From contig JAEBUN010000002.1 of assembly GCA_023014365.1 (NCBI GenBank), positions 1,736,001 through 1,800,000 of the forward strand: a DNA stretch of 64,000 bases, in the 5' to 3' direction. The position numbers were made by a program, and so were the translations under genes. The notes beneath the pieces were generated by a model. It was not told the DNA's origin, made no database searches, and saw only the letters and a program-made list of their open reading frames with translations. Position 1 is the first letter of the stretch. The number at the start of each line of letters is the position of its first letter. Origin of the DNA: Lepiota brunneoincarnata. Lineage: Eukaryota; Basidiomycota; Agaricomycetes; Agaricales; Agaricaceae. Below, piece by piece: positions 34,829 through 46,504 of this stretch.

Positions 34829-36948
34829 TCATGGATGGAGATGACCAGCTTGCTGTTGCTCGGTGCGTTGTTGCATTCGATGCTCCCGTTCCGTTGCCCT
34901 TTGAGATATCGTCACGTAAGCACCACCAACTTCGTCATTAAGGCCAGGTGGGGAGGACGGTCCTGTGACTGGTAACAGCCGAATGTCTTGATCGAATAGT
35001 TCGAGGTCCTCAACCCAAGTTCGCGCATTCTGGAAGATAGGGGTTTTGATGAACTAGAAGTCGCACGCGTCAGCATCACAGCCGTTATTGACTAAAGATA
35101 AAACGCTACCTTTGGAACCGAATCGGTAGCCATTAACCGGAAAACATGACCTTGTATCCGCTCGTACAAACGAATCACGTTTTGAAGTTGTGTTGCGTTA
35201 AAAGCGTTCGCTTGTTCAGGTTCCAACCGCCCTTGGAACGATTTCCCTGTGACATTAGAAACGACATCCTCGAGGTATCGCACGAGCTCATTTCGTAGAC
35301 CATGGTCAATGTTGAGCTCACACTGGCTGGAGTGTGCAAGGTAGGTGTTGAAAATGAGCGAGGCGGTCTGAATGAGGAGCTCGTGATGCTTTTCCATCGC
35401 GGCCTGACCAGGAGTGCTCCGGCTCCCCGGACGAGTGAGGTGGTTGGAAGCCATGGCACTGGAGGTGATGTTAAATTTGCGTTTGAAATCTTCAACATCC
35501 AGCCAAAACGAGAGATTCTCCTCGCAGAAATTTGTTCGAAGGAACTCCCGGAATAATGCCCGGAGTCTGGGCTGTTCTAGGACATATTGCAAGCGGTCAG
35601 CGTTGCTTTCTTTGGAGCGCCTCTCCTGAGCAAACTCCACGATAGATGTACGGCGATGAAGCCTATTCTCTGTGCCTCGCGTCGAGTTGACCTCGTCGGT
35701 TGCATCGACTGACGAACGATCGGTCAGATTAGCCGTGGAACTGCTCGGCGAATCCTGAGCACCAGAGCGCGACTCCCCCCATCGGGCGACTCGTCGCCCT
35801 TCCTCCGTAATTTTATAGACAGCCTTGTTAGTACAGCGGAATTCGCCCTAAGACTGGAGTAAGGACTGATTTCCGGACAGAAAGAGGCGGCACTCACATT
35901 TACCGGAGGCCCTGAAGATCCTGGAGTCGCCGAACCACGTACAGTGAAAATGATTGCGGACTCAGTGTTCTTCCGTTTATCGCTCACTAGTGCGATGAGG
36001 CCAAACCGGACAAACTGAGCGGCCATTTCAGCCGCCTCTTCACGACCAACCACCGAAGTAAAATCACACAACCACTCAAGAGCTTGAACGGCAAGGAAAC
36101 AGTGGCGGTTTGCGATGTGGTTCTTGTTGCCCTTTTCGGTAAGATCCATGAGAGGGATGCCTTTTGCTCTCTCGTGGTACCGCTGGAATGGATCGGTATC
36201 ACTTCTGTCGGTGCGCGGAGGGTAGTTGGGCTGTCGACCGACAAAACGACGGAAAAGGGCAGTGATAACGGATTGGGTCACGATAATCTCGTCATCCGAA
36301 GTGCGCCGCTCGAGGTGGAGAAGTTTGATACAGATGGGTAGTGAGGTAAAGACGGGCTGCAGGTGGTCGGAATTGATACCGTTCTTGCTGATGAACCGCT
36401 CAAGAACATGCAAGCCCTTTGGAGTGAGTTGGTACACGCCACGGTCCTTGAACAGATTGGAGCTCTGATCTGCGGCATTTTCAATCAACCGGGCGTCCAT
36501 GAAGTGTTGACACATAGCCTTAGCCATGTCACGGGTCATGGAGAAAGTCGTAGTCGTGGTGGTCGTTACTACTCGTGAAGGTTCCCTGGGATCCGGCCCA
36601 CGATTTGATTGAGAAAACTTGAGGGAAGCGAGGTTCTGGGCAGCCTCATCACTGAGGAAGATGAGGGGTGAATGGCCGATACAAGATCAAATGATTAAAA
36701 AAAAAAACTCACGTTGTGAAGGAGTGGGAAAAGGTACGAAAGAATTGTTTATGAGGGGTTAGGGGAAGAGAGACGATTAGGGTGGCGAAGAGGTCGAGGG
36801 TATCCTGGGGAGGAAAGGGGGATGAAGCTATTGAGAAGAGAAAGAGAGAGAGAGGATAGACGACGGACCTTGAGGAATGGCCTCCCCCGTTTGGTGGTTT
36901 TCATCATGTGGGACGAGGTGCCCTGCGAATCTTGATCTTGGACAGACA
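34829..36948 (-). CDS. Regulator of G-protein signalling with DEP domains (FlbA/Sst2/Thn1 type)
   Basis: GTPase-activating protein for heterotrimeric G alpha; in mushrooms the Thn1/FlbA type controls hyphal growth and mating signalling. Exon 1 (start 36948) is short and ends after RGRPFLK. The body has a first DEP-like unit (MTRDMAKAMCQHFMDARLIENA, then FKDRGVYQLTPKGLHVL), a second DEP (KGIPLMDLTEKG near 36160, then AAEMAAQFVRFGLIALV), a Ser/Thr-rich hinge, and a C-terminal RGS domain (RLQYVLEQPRLRALFREFL, then NFCEENLSFWLDVEDFK, then VIRLYERIQGHVFRLMATDSVPKF). It ends in a Gln/Arg-rich helix with TGA at 34829-34831. Domain order and length (about 560-580 residues) match the family. Confidence 0.9.
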
Positions 36949-37617
36949 TGACAGAGGGAGAAAAAGTGGAGGAAAAGGAAAAGAAAAAGGCTTTAAGAGG
37001 GAGCCCAGAGAGTGGAGAAAGAACAAGGGGGAGGAGGAAGGTTGGGAGCAGGACAAGAAGGACGAGTGTGAGAAATTATCGGCTCGGTTGCCAATCCAAC
37101 GTCAACGGTTTCCCACAAGGGCAAAATACTGCCTCATGCTCTTCAAACCCCCTGTTTGGGCCTGGATGGCTCGCCAGCCTATTGCTCAGCACTACTTACC
37201 ACCCCACCTGGGCCAAGCACCGGGCCATGGACCGACCCCTCCCCCTCATCTCCACTGTGGCACCCAGCCCATGACCACATGTGGTTATGTGTTCTTGCAC
37301 GTTTTTTCAGGGGTCTCGTTGCCGATCACAGCCTTACCCTCCCATCCTTTGATTATGATCACCGGTCATAAGCATATCCCTCCATTCCTCGCCCTCTCTC
37401 TCCCCAATATTCGCAGGCGACACCATCCGTGATGCATCCCGCTCATTGTTCCGGCCATTGGCTCACCTCTGTTCCGTTCCGTCAACGCCGGGAATGCTAA
37501 ATGTATGCCGCGTTCATTGTAGTATCTATGGACCCAGTCCAAACGTAATAACTACAATTCTGATCTCTCCAAATACAGGTAGCCTGATCTATCCTGCAAC
37601 TCCAGCTGTTGGCGCTG
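36949..37617. other. Divergent intergenic region, RGS / coiled-coil gene
   Basis: About 670 bp between divergent starts. The RGS side is strongly purine-rich on the plus strand (AAAGGAGG-like runs, 36955-37070), i.e. a pyrimidine-rich leader for the RGS transcript. No operator recognised. Confidence 0.4.
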
Positions 37618-38735
37618 ATGTCAGTTGCGTGGGAAATCTCGGTCAAGACGCATCTGTTCGTGTATGTTCCATCCCTTATTCGATCCAATACCTCCTTGTT
37701 AATGAGCTTCAACCTCAATGTGAGAATCATATGCCACGCCACGTTCCCAAATACTTATCGTGACCCTCTCAGGACCCCGCAGGAATTCAGGCACTCCTCG
37801 ATGAGCTACGTTCCTCCTCAGCATGGCAAGAACTAGCAGACGCGTCCTCCCAGTCGTCTGGGCAAACGGAAACATTCAAAGCCTATGCAGCAGTAAATAA
37901 TGTCACAGAGAATAACCCATCCCAAGGTTCTTCTGTCGCGGCTCTACTTTCCCAACTACATGCAGATTTTCCGGGATCCCAGGATCCGTCCCTCGTTGCC
38001 AACCGTACCAGTGATAAAGAGTCGTCGCGAGAGAGGCAGACCGCTTGCATCCATCCGCCAGGAGGTGTCCCGAAGAATGACATTCGGCTACCCAGTATGG
38101 ATGAGTCCATGCCTCTCCTTCTGCGACTCTCTCGCGAGTCTTCCTTTGTGAACGAAATAAAAAAGGTACAATCAAGAACCGTAATCGACGGGTGATTTCA
38201 AATTCCTTGATAGTCGTCCTCAGATCAAACAAGATCAAGATATCCTTGAACGGCAGTTATGGGAGGAACGACGGTCCATCCACAAGAAGTACGAGGAAAA
38301 AGCAAAGACAGCCAAAGTGAAGTACGTAGCCTCATTGATCACCTGCTATCCCGTCTTGATATCAGCAGGGCTAGTATGATTGGTGTTGGCATTTCGAAGC
38401 ACGAGACAGAGGTCTGCCAAAGTCTCTTTTGATCATGACCTGGGACCAGATACATAGAACCTCCAACGCCTAGATGCTCGTAGCTGCTCATACAAAAGAG
38501 CTCCATCAATTCGACAAGGATCGAGCCTTACCTGCATGGGACAGCCTAGTTTCCCGACAACAAGCGAGGCTACAGCAGCTGGAAGTTCCGACGATGTACG
38601 TCACCTCGGACATTTCAACAAGAGAAGTGAGTCACACCTTGGGTGCTTCCCCAAAAACACTTGTCGACGGTTGTTTAGCTTCAGCAACGCGTTTTGCAAG
38701 TTTTGACTAGTATTGTTGGGCCTCTAATAAAATAA
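37618..38735 (+). CDS. Uncharacterised protein with C-terminal coiled-coil block
   Basis: No function recognised. The firm part runs from about 37769 (DPAGIQALLDELRSSSAWQEL) through short introns at about 38167-38223, 38321-38370, 38409-38473 and 38628-38679 to TAA at 38733-38735. The N-terminal half is polar; from LLLRLSRESSFVNEIKK onward it is helical and charged, with DILERQLWEERRSIHKKYEEK and a distinctive end, LPAWDSLVSRQQARLQQLEVPTMYVT then LQQRVLQVLTSIVG. The start at 37618 is chosen because it gives a phase-0 intron into the first firm exon; its donor (gtgtat) is less typical than an adjacent gtatgt, so the start is uncertain. About 290-300 residues. Confidence 0.6.
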
Positions 38736-39095
38736 ACGTCGAATCCCTTGTCGGCTGTCGGGCTTAGGACCGTTTCTACCCAAGTCAAGCTGTCAACATT
38801 TAGTCTACATGTAAATGTGAATGTTGCCTCGTGTGCTCCTCGAGTGCCGAAAAGCGATCAAAGTTCAGGGCTTGTCTGCTCAAACTTCTCCATTTTCCTG
38901 CTAACTTACTCCAATTCATCATTTTGTGCCTTTGCTGACTAAGGCGTCCCATTTCACGTCACATCTCCGATCTTTCAGGGCTATAGCTTTACCAATGCCC
39001 CTTCAATTCCAAGATTCCATAAACATAAATTTTTTTAATATACCCGACTATGAAGCTCACAAGTTTCTCGCTTCTCGCTTCTTACCTGCCCACCC
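38736..39095. other. Intergenic, no gene seen
   Basis: 360 bp between two plus-strand genes; expected 3' UTR and promoter. Nothing specific recognised. Confidence 0.4.
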
Positions 39096-40749
39096 ATGCC
39101 CTTTGTTGATATCTTCGGCAAGGACGACTTCGCTTCAATATTTTATGTGACGAACAGCCAGTTTAGCAACATCAGTGGCATCGATCCCGACAAGCCCACC
39201 GTACTTATCCTTCACCCTCTGTTCCTCGATACGTCTTGGCTCGACAATCATTGGGGAGACCCAAGATTATACAAACACTACAATCTTATCGCCTTTGACA
39301 TGAGGTGTAGCGGCAAGTCAGTCTGTAGACCGAACGAGCGACATGACAGCTGGGTAGAAGCGGCTGATTTGGCTCTCTGTCACCAGGTATGGATTATTCG
39401 CAACATTTGGATCCCCTCCTCTGCACTATTCTTCTCATCTAGAAGCTACACCTTCCACCCTGTCATATTTTGGCACTAGAACCTATTTCAACATCCTGTG
39501 CACTACGCTTCGCCGTCTTGTGGGCCTGACTACGCGTGAGATGCACTCTCTCTTTCTTATGTTATTTCTTGTAGGTTCCCAGAAATGTGTTTGAGCCTGG
39601 CACTGTGCAATGTTCCATCACCCTCCGAGTACGTGGTTTGACGCGATGTATACTTTATCTTATGGCTCGTCCCTTCTACGTCCGCAGGCCCAGGACGGCA
39701 CCCACCATCTTGGACGAAGCAACACAACGTTGGTGCTTTGCACTCGACACGGAGAGCTTTGAACATGCTGGAGCTGAAGCCGTCAGCATGCTTGTGGGCC
39801 CAGTGGGTGGCACATCTTTCCCCCAATTGGCTGCAAATTCTGATCGACAGCTAGGAATGTGACGCGGAATTAGTCGACGAAGTCGGTGGTGTAGTATCTC
39901 GGAGTCCCTGGTTTGATGCGCTAACCTTCCGTACTTGTAGCTCATTGCGTACTGGGCTACAAAGACAACCCGCAGCCAGAGACTCCGAGTGGCAGAACCG
40001 ATGGGAGTATATCTTAATGTGAGTCTTTCGCAAGTGTTCTCGGACACACGTGGTTTAATAGACGCTTCCAGCGGACACCATTAGAACCTGACGTATTAGC
40101 ATCCATCAAACAACCTGTCCTCATCATTCATGTAAGCGATCACCAGCTGTCGCTGTTATTTCAATTATTTCCCCGCCCCCTCCCCCGCTAATATCGGCAT
40201 TTTCAGGGTGATAGGAATGCGCTGCATTCCCAACAGCACGCGGAAGACCTGAAGGAGCAATTGACTGGGGTGGAGGGAGGAGCGATACTGTTCACTGTAG
40301 TGGGTATGTGTGTGTGTGTGTGCCCAATATCTAACTCCATCATCATAAAAAAATTTTACACCGCAGGAGGATCGTCTAATCTGTCCCTCATGAGCCACTC
40401 TGCTTCTGCTCTCAACAGAGTCTACTCGAGGTTTTTATCCGAACGCGTTGCCCCAGCTAGGTCAGACCTACAACCGCCGAAAATACACACCGAGGAACGA
40501 ATGCAGCGGGCGTTGGCCCAGTTGTCGGAAATCATGAACCAGCCGGGAATGGCTTCCAGAGATCCGCTATCCCCAGTTTCATTCTCTTGTTTGTCCGAGG
40601 ATGCAATCCAACGTCAAGCGGGATTGCTGAGAGCATACGCAACAAGGAAGGACAGCAGCTTTTCACCACTTGATGCCGATGGGAGGCCGTTACGACAGTA
40701 CGCCACGTCGTATGCCACGAGACTTTCTGACATTTTCTTCCTGCAATAG
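39096..40749 (+). CDS. Alpha/beta-hydrolase-fold protein lacking the usual nucleophile elbow
   Basis: Alpha/beta-hydrolase fold is supported by TVLILHPLFLDTSWLDNHW, LIAFDMRCSGKS (the strand-4 to oxyanion block), FAVLFPEMCLSLALCNVP (helix after the nucleophile and following strand) and PVLIIHGDRNALH (strand 7/8 with the acid position). Where relatives have G-x-S-x-G, the sequence reads LALEPISTSC, placing Pro at the aligned nucleophile position. The gene needs about six introns; the one beginning at 40304 starts with a (TG)n run. Stop TAG 40747-40749; further 3' exons cannot be excluded. It may be a non-catalytic or altered member; epoxide-hydrolase-like enzymes are the nearest general class. 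Confidence 0.72.
40307..40322 (+). repeat. (TG)8 microsatellite at an intron donor
   Basis: Dinucleotide run that begins three bases after the 5' splice site of an intron in the alpha/beta-hydrolase-like gene. Confidence 0.9.
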
Positions 40750-41148
40750 GCTTTCCGGTCGTTACTAACACAGGTAGGTCCTTCAATGACACTATCGAGA
40801 CCTGATGGGTTTCATCCGCCTTTGCAGGCTCTCCCTCCCTCCTATAAGTATTAAAGGGCCCCGGAAAACTAACAACGAAATCGGACGCCAATGGTACACG
40901 ATCAAACTTGCAGGCACAGGACTCTTACCGATGGACCACGGTCCCACCAATACCCAGGGTTGTCGGAAACCCTATGAAGATTTTGGGGACAAGCTAGCCC
41001 CTAATATACTCATCTACTTATACCCCCTCATTCACCCCATCACATGCATTCGGGATCAGGTTGGAAGGAAATCTACTTGATGTGTAAATGTGTTCTATTT
41101 AAGAAAATCGAATATTTGACAGTAAATGTAGTCTTGCACGGAGCTGAA
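40750..41148. other. Convergent intergenic region
   Basis: 3' flanks of the hydrolase-like gene and UXS1. An open frame at 40805-41080 has no recognisable protein character, though it might include an extra 3' exon of the hydrolase-like gene. Confidence 0.35.
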
Positions 41149-42715
41149 CTATAGGCTACCTTCAGCCATTTTGGCCTTGTAGTACCTGACCATCTCCTCC
41201 AGACCCATGCGTACTGTCCAGCGGGGTTGCCAACCAAGCGACTCTTTGGCTCTTGTAGTGTCAGGCCGACGCTTCTGAGGGTCATCTGTGGGTATGGGTT
41301 TATACACGATTTCGACGCGTTTTTCAGGTTTGACACCGTCCTCCTCTTGCACCTTCTCAACGATCTCACGAACAAGTTCGGCGAATTCACCGATCGTGAA
41401 CTCATCTCCATTACCGATATTGACGGGACGGGACTCGTCCGAGTTCATGAGGGCGATAAGACCGTCAATGAGGTCATGAACATATTGGAAGGATCTTGTC
41501 TGTCTTCCATCCCCGTAGACAGTCATGTCCTCTCCCTTGAGGGCCTGGACAATGAAATTGGAAACAACGCGTCCGTCATATGGGTTCACTATTAAATGTC
41601 AATGTGAGTCAGGTCGATTGCGGCAGAACACATACTGCGGGGGCCATAGGTGTTAAATATGCGTGCTACACGTACGTCAACGCCATCTTGGCGCTGGAAG
41701 CCGTAAGTCAAAGTCTCAGCCACACGTTTTCCCTCATCATAACAGGCCCGCGGTCCAATGGGATTGACATGACCCCAACTGTGTTCATCCCACTGTCAGA
41801 CGTCAGTATTCACTGGATGGGACGACTTACTAATCTTCACTCTGGGGGTGGACCTCAGGATCGCCATAGACCTCTGGGAGCGGTTGTGAACCATTATTCG
41901 GTGCCGGCTCGGGTGGAAATAATACCTGATGTGCTGCTAATCAAGAACCGTGCTTTTGTACGTTTGGCTAGACCAAGCATGTTAAGGGTTCCCATGAAAG
42001 ATGTCTTTATCGTCTTAACAGCGTTAAATTGATAGTGAGGCGGTGAAGCTGGACATGCGAGATGATAGATTTCTATTGATTGATGGTGCCCGTGAGTAAA
42101 ACTGTGAGCGGGAGAAGAAAATTTTCAAACTTACGGTCACATTCAATCATGAAAGGTTCGACAACATCGTGGCGTACCATCTCGAAATTGGGGTGGCCAA
42201 TCCAGTGACTAACTGTTGTCTTGAAACCAGTGAAAAAGTTGTCCAGGACAGTGACTTCATGCCCAAGAAGCATGAGGCGATCAACAAGATGAGAACCAAC
42301 AAACCCAGCACCTCCCGTCACAAGGACGCGTTTGCGCTCAGACGGGGAAAGAAGTTTGATTGGGGGGAAGCGGGAGAGGGTTGTGTAGGAAATAGACTTG
42401 GTGTCAGGAAAGTAGATGGACTTTGGCTGGTAGAGGGAATGGCCGGCGCTGAATTTGGCGTGCTCTATCTCCTCCTTGCTCTTCATCAAGTTGCTCGATG
42501 AATTTGGGGTCGTTGTTCGATACAACATAGTGTGAACGGAGATACAATGAACGGAGGACGTCAAGCGGTACTTCAGAATCGAAGCCAAAACGGTTGAAGC
42601 CGACCGTGGTAATCTCGTTGCCGCTCTTATCCAGGGTTCTGATCTGCGAAGAACAAAGAAACTCTAGCATGGTGGGGCGCGAGCAGGGTGTGAGACTCAC
42701 ATGGGAGGGAGACAT
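41149..42715 (-). CDS. UXS1: UDP-glucuronate decarboxylase (UDP-xylose synthase), one apparent frame break
   Basis: Short-chain dehydrogenase/reductase that makes UDP-xylose from UDP-glucuronate, a donor for xylosylated glycans and capsule- or wall-type polymers in basidiomycetes. The Rossmann motif is [18 protein letters not shown], followed by [10 protein letters not shown]; the catalytic Ser lies in FLISSTSEVYG and Tyr-Lys in [20 protein letters not shown] and [12 protein letters not shown] are diagnostic. Exon 1 codes five residues (MSPSH, 42715-42701) before a 57-nt intron. Six exons. Near 42471-42476 the frame must skip one base between [10 protein letters not shown] and EEIEHAKF. Otherwise complete, about 430 residues. 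Head to head with ENP1. Confidence 0.9.
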
Positions 42716-42896
42716 GGCTCGTCGGTGGATGGGGAGGGGAGGAAGGAGAGCAAGCCATCTGAGCACTGCTAAATCTGACGTTTTATAGGATGGAACTAAC
42801 GCGTTACACCCACCCCTACAATACCACTGCTATTCTCGGATCGCGGCCTGTGACAGCTGATCGCTGAAAACTGCATCTTTCCATCTCACCCCAAAC
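42716..42896. promoter_or_regulatory. Divergent promoter UXS1 / ENP1
   Basis: Only 181 bp separate the two start codons. An ACGCGT hexamer at 42799-42804 matches the MluI cell-cycle box bound by MBF in yeasts; a single copy is weak evidence. No clear TATA box. Confidence 0.4.
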
Positions 42897-44612
42897 ATGC
42901 CCCGCGCTCACAAACAGTCCACAAAACCCAGACACGAACCTCTGTTCGTTCAGCTCGGTGAGGATGAGCTTCATGCAAAGTATGGCCGCATCTCGGAGCC
43001 AGGAAAGCGAAAAAAATCGCACAAGAACGATGACAATGACACCGGCGATGTAATCCCACCTCCCTTCATCACCCTTCGGCTTTGATCAGAGCATATGCCA
43101 GGTCACTCTAGATCCCAAGATATCTCGCAAAATTTTTGAGCTTGCCCGGGATCAGCAAGCTGAACTAGAAATGCCCGACGACGAGGAGCCCACAGATAGT
43201 GGCAACAAAGCTTCCTTCACTCAGCCGCGAGCACATTTCGTAGATGAGGACGAAGATGAGGAAGAGGAGGACAGCACTGATGCACAGGAACTTGAGGAGG
43301 ACTTTGTGAGGACTTTCCATCTAACATTAATGAACCGTACTGATTTTGAACATAGGAAATCGATGAAGAGGACCTTCACACTTTGGGTGCTCTGCTGCCC
43401 GCAAACTCTGGCGAGCGGCGGACCCTGGCAGACGTCATTTTTGCAAAACTCGATGATCCCAATGGCAATACAGCCGCAATCCAAAAAGTGCAGCAAGGTC
43501 TGTCTTCATTACTCCCGACTTCGCAATCCCCTCAAAAAAATGCAGATCGAGAACACCCCGATCCCGCACTTGGTCTTAACCCCACGGTTGTCGAAGCATA
43601 CACAAAGTGCGTTATCGTTGTCAGAACCGGAAGTTCCCCTGAATACCACATCCTCTCTAGACTAGGACTCTTCTTGCAAAAATACAAATCAGGGCCGCTA
43701 CCGAAACTTTTTAAAGTCATCCCATCTCTTCCCGCATGGGCACGGATGTTAGCCCTCACCAGGCCAGAGAACTGGTCTCCACATGCTTGTCGAGCTGCCA
43801 CAAGAATATTCATTTCCAATATGAAACCTCCCCAGGCACAGCTATTCCTTGGTGTAGTATTGCTTGATGCTATCAGGGAGGACATTCACCAAAACAAGAA
43901 ACTCAACGTCCAATACTTCGAGGCCTTGAAGCGAGCGCTGTTTAAACCCGGGGCGTTCTTTAAAGGGATCGTTTTTCCTATGCTTGATGTGGGTTCACTT
44001 TTTCTGTCTTTTGAATTGTATATTCAATCGATCTGGTATTTGCATAGCAAGGCTGTACCTTGAAGGAGGCAGCCATCGTTGCGTCAATCCTTGCGCGTAC
44101 AAAAGTGCCTATGTTACACGCTTCGGCTGCCCTACTCCGGATTGCAGAAATGGACTACGCTGGTCTGTCGTTGACCCTCTTCACTTGTTCCTGGGCTTAC
44201 CAGCCTCAAGGACCGAATTCCTTGTTTATCCGTGTACTCGTTGATAAGAAATTTGAGTTGCCATACAAGGTCGTAGACGCCCTTGTATTCCATTTCATCC
44301 GCCTCTCGAACACATACAAAGCCAAGTCGCGGGGAGATTCAGAGAAGCTTCCAGTGCTTTGGCACCAGAGCCTACTCGTCTTCTGTCAAAGGTAAAGATT
44401 CGTCCTTCGGTGTCCTGGTGGTCGTTCATTCAGTCCACCTCAGGTACGCATCTGATTTGACGCCAGATCAGAAGGATGCGTTGTTGGATGTTGTCCGAGC
44501 GACGCCGCACCCACAGATAGGGCCCGAAATCAGAAGAGAGCTAGTCAATTCTGTGGCAAGAGGGGAGCCAAGATCACAGCCAGATGGAGACATTGTAATG
44601 TCAGGTGTATGA
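42897..44612 (+). CDS. ENP1: Bystin, 40S ribosome assembly factor Enp1
   Basis: Nucleolar and cytoplasmic pre-40S assembly factor. Exon 1 is basic (PRAHKQSTKPRHEPLFVQL after Met), then an acidic stretch (VDEDEDEEEEDSTDAQELEE) precedes the bystin domain: RTLADVIFAKLDD, KYKSGPLPKLFKVIPSLP, MLALTRPENWSPHACRAATR, FLGVVLLDAIREDI, LKEAAIVASILARTKVP, LPYKVVDALVFHFIRL and LPVLWHQSLLVFCQRY. About eight exons with matching phases; the intron near 43992-44049 needs acceptor AAG to stay in frame. Stop TGA at 44610-44612 after DIVMSGV. Roughly 455 residues, as in yeast. Confidence 0.92.
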
Positions 44613-44726
44613 TTTCTATCTATTGCGTATTTGTCGTGGGGGGATTCCTGCAACGCGAGGGGATATCGTATGATATTATTACAAGTAAGCGCCGTAGTCT
44701 CGGGAAACATTGCCCAGTATACGGTA

Positions 44727-46217
44727 TCACTGTTTTCGCACTCCCCAGTCATCACCCAACATTTCGTTGCTTTTCCCGTTCGCTTCGTCAAGGAGCATAC
44801 GCGCACATTCGACACCAGCCACGGGCAACCGCAGATGTCTGACCACCCCATCAGGTGTCGAGTATGGGAGGGAAGTGGGCAGAATCCCTGCCTGACGAAG
44901 GGCGGTAGCCTGGTCCCACCATATGTGCTCTACAAAATCCGGCATCCTTTCGTCGATCCAGACAATCGCAACTCACCATTGTATAAACGGTCCCCGCGGA
45001 CATTGACGACAGCCATCATAGGAATGGAAAGCTTCTTTCCCGTGGGCGGGACACCTGGGAGAAGCCAATCGACTGTTCGATCATGAGTTATGTGGTATAT
45101 GAATTCATCTGGACCACGAACATTTGTTAACGATGGCCAAGTTCCTAAGGAATTATAATATGAGCGCACCGACTATGCGATCAGGCCCCACAGTTCGCGA
45201 AACAACTTGAAGAGTGGCATCGTCGGGGTTGCTAAATATAAAATGATCTCGATAAAATGCGGTCAATGCTGCGCGGCCGACGCCCCCTGTCATCTAATCG
45301 CAAATGAAAATCTTAATCACAGGAGAACTCCGGAAACCTATGCGCACTGTCGGGACATGATTCACGTATGGCTCTTGCTGTGGAGCAGACAATGAGACTC
45401 GTGTCGGAGTGGATAGGGCCGGATGCTTACCACCATTGTTGCCATCGTTTTGGCTACGCTGCGCACCTCAAACTCGAAAAAGCAGTGTTCGTCCCAGATC
45501 GCTTCGAGATCGAAATTGGGGCCACCGAGCCATTTGCGCAGGAATACCAGAGAACGGCTATGTGCGAGGGCCGCACTGCCGGGTTCGTACCCAGAAGCCT
45601 GTGGCAATACGAAGTGGCCAGATTGTGCAGGGTAAGTGTAAACTGTGGTGTTCTCTGGAACACTGATTTTGTCGGTGAGATGTAGCAGAGTAGGAATCCG
45701 GGGAGCGACCAGACTAGTGGACAAGGACGTTCCGTAACCTAGGACGCATGCAATAGATAACCCTCTCAATTCCGAAAGAGCCAGGAGAAGTTGTGGGTCA
45801 TCATCGTATACTGTAAACCAGTGAGAACCCGAGGGCTACTATATTATATTGGAGATACATGCCCATAACGGCAAACTTATCCCTGATAGTAAGTTGTTCC
45901 AGTTCAAGCAAGCTGGAAACAGCCAGCTTCAGGATTGGGGTCAGCACGTCAACTTCAGAACTCGATCCTGCAACAGCGGCAACTGCGAAACCCTCTTCTG
46001 CCCATTTCTGTACCGGTTCCGGATCCAGTGTTTTAGGACCTGTCTTCGGTTTAATTTTCGATGCGCTGGGCAAGAAGAGGATGACCCCGGGCCCGGATCC
46101 CCGGCGAGTCAACGGAGGTTGAAGCAGGACATTGGGCGCCAAGATACGCAGGGGCGCCGAGGGCAGTGGAGCTGCCTGCTCATTCTCTGAGTTGGGGTCG
46201 TAGGATTTAGGGGCCAT
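44727..46217 (-). CDS. Dienelactone-hydrolase-like N terminus fused to SnoaL-like domain
   Basis: Two-part fungal protein often labelled carboxymethylenebutenolidase. Start at 46217 (APKSYDPNSENEQ after Met). The N-terminal half is an alpha/beta-hydrolase-like DLH domain (GPGVILFLPSASKI, WAEEGFAVAAV, RGLSIACVLGYG, VYTYPAQSGHF, HSRSLVFLRKWLGG). The C-terminal part matches SnoaL-like/NTF2 folds: EFEVRSVAKTMATMV, DEFIYHITHDRTVDWLLPGV, GKKLSIPMMAVVNVRGDRLYNEHIWWDQATAL. Where DLH enzymes have the active cysteine (GxCxG), the readable block is ACVLGYG-like, so activity needs testing. It shares a 287-bp promoter region with a FAD monooxygenase gene, suggesting joint use in catabolism of an aromatic or lactone compound (inference). 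Confidence 0.8.
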
Positions 46218-46504
46218 GGTTGAACGCTGAACTGTTGCCTGGGAATGACTGGGAACGACTCAATACAATGGTTCTGTGGGGCTCCGTCGCACGTGTTCGC
46301 TCAATCACGCTGCGCGGCGCACGCGGAGCCTCATTAATAGACCGCGGCCGAGGAGGAGGCTTCCACTTTCGATGCTGGGATCGAGCTAATCTTGCCACCG
46401 TGGGGCGTTAAACAGGGCAACGCCTGGATACATAAACAGCGTCGGTGCGTGGTTTCTCTCATCGTCAACTACTCGACTACTCATCGCAAAACACATCACT
46501 CGAC
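46218..46504. promoter_or_regulatory. Divergent promoter, hydrolase-SnoaL / FAD monooxygenase
   Basis: 287 bp between divergent start codons. Contains an E-box CACGTG at 46290-46295 and a GC-rich patch with CCGCGGCCG (about 46341-46350), the kind of CGG/CCG pair that zinc-cluster regulators bind. Both are candidates only. Confidence 0.45.

Noticed and set aside
36908..37432. 174-codon plus-strand frame upstream of the coiled-coil gene
   Set aside because: Lys/Glu-rich then Pro/His-rich low complexity over the RGS leader; no consistent protein signature.
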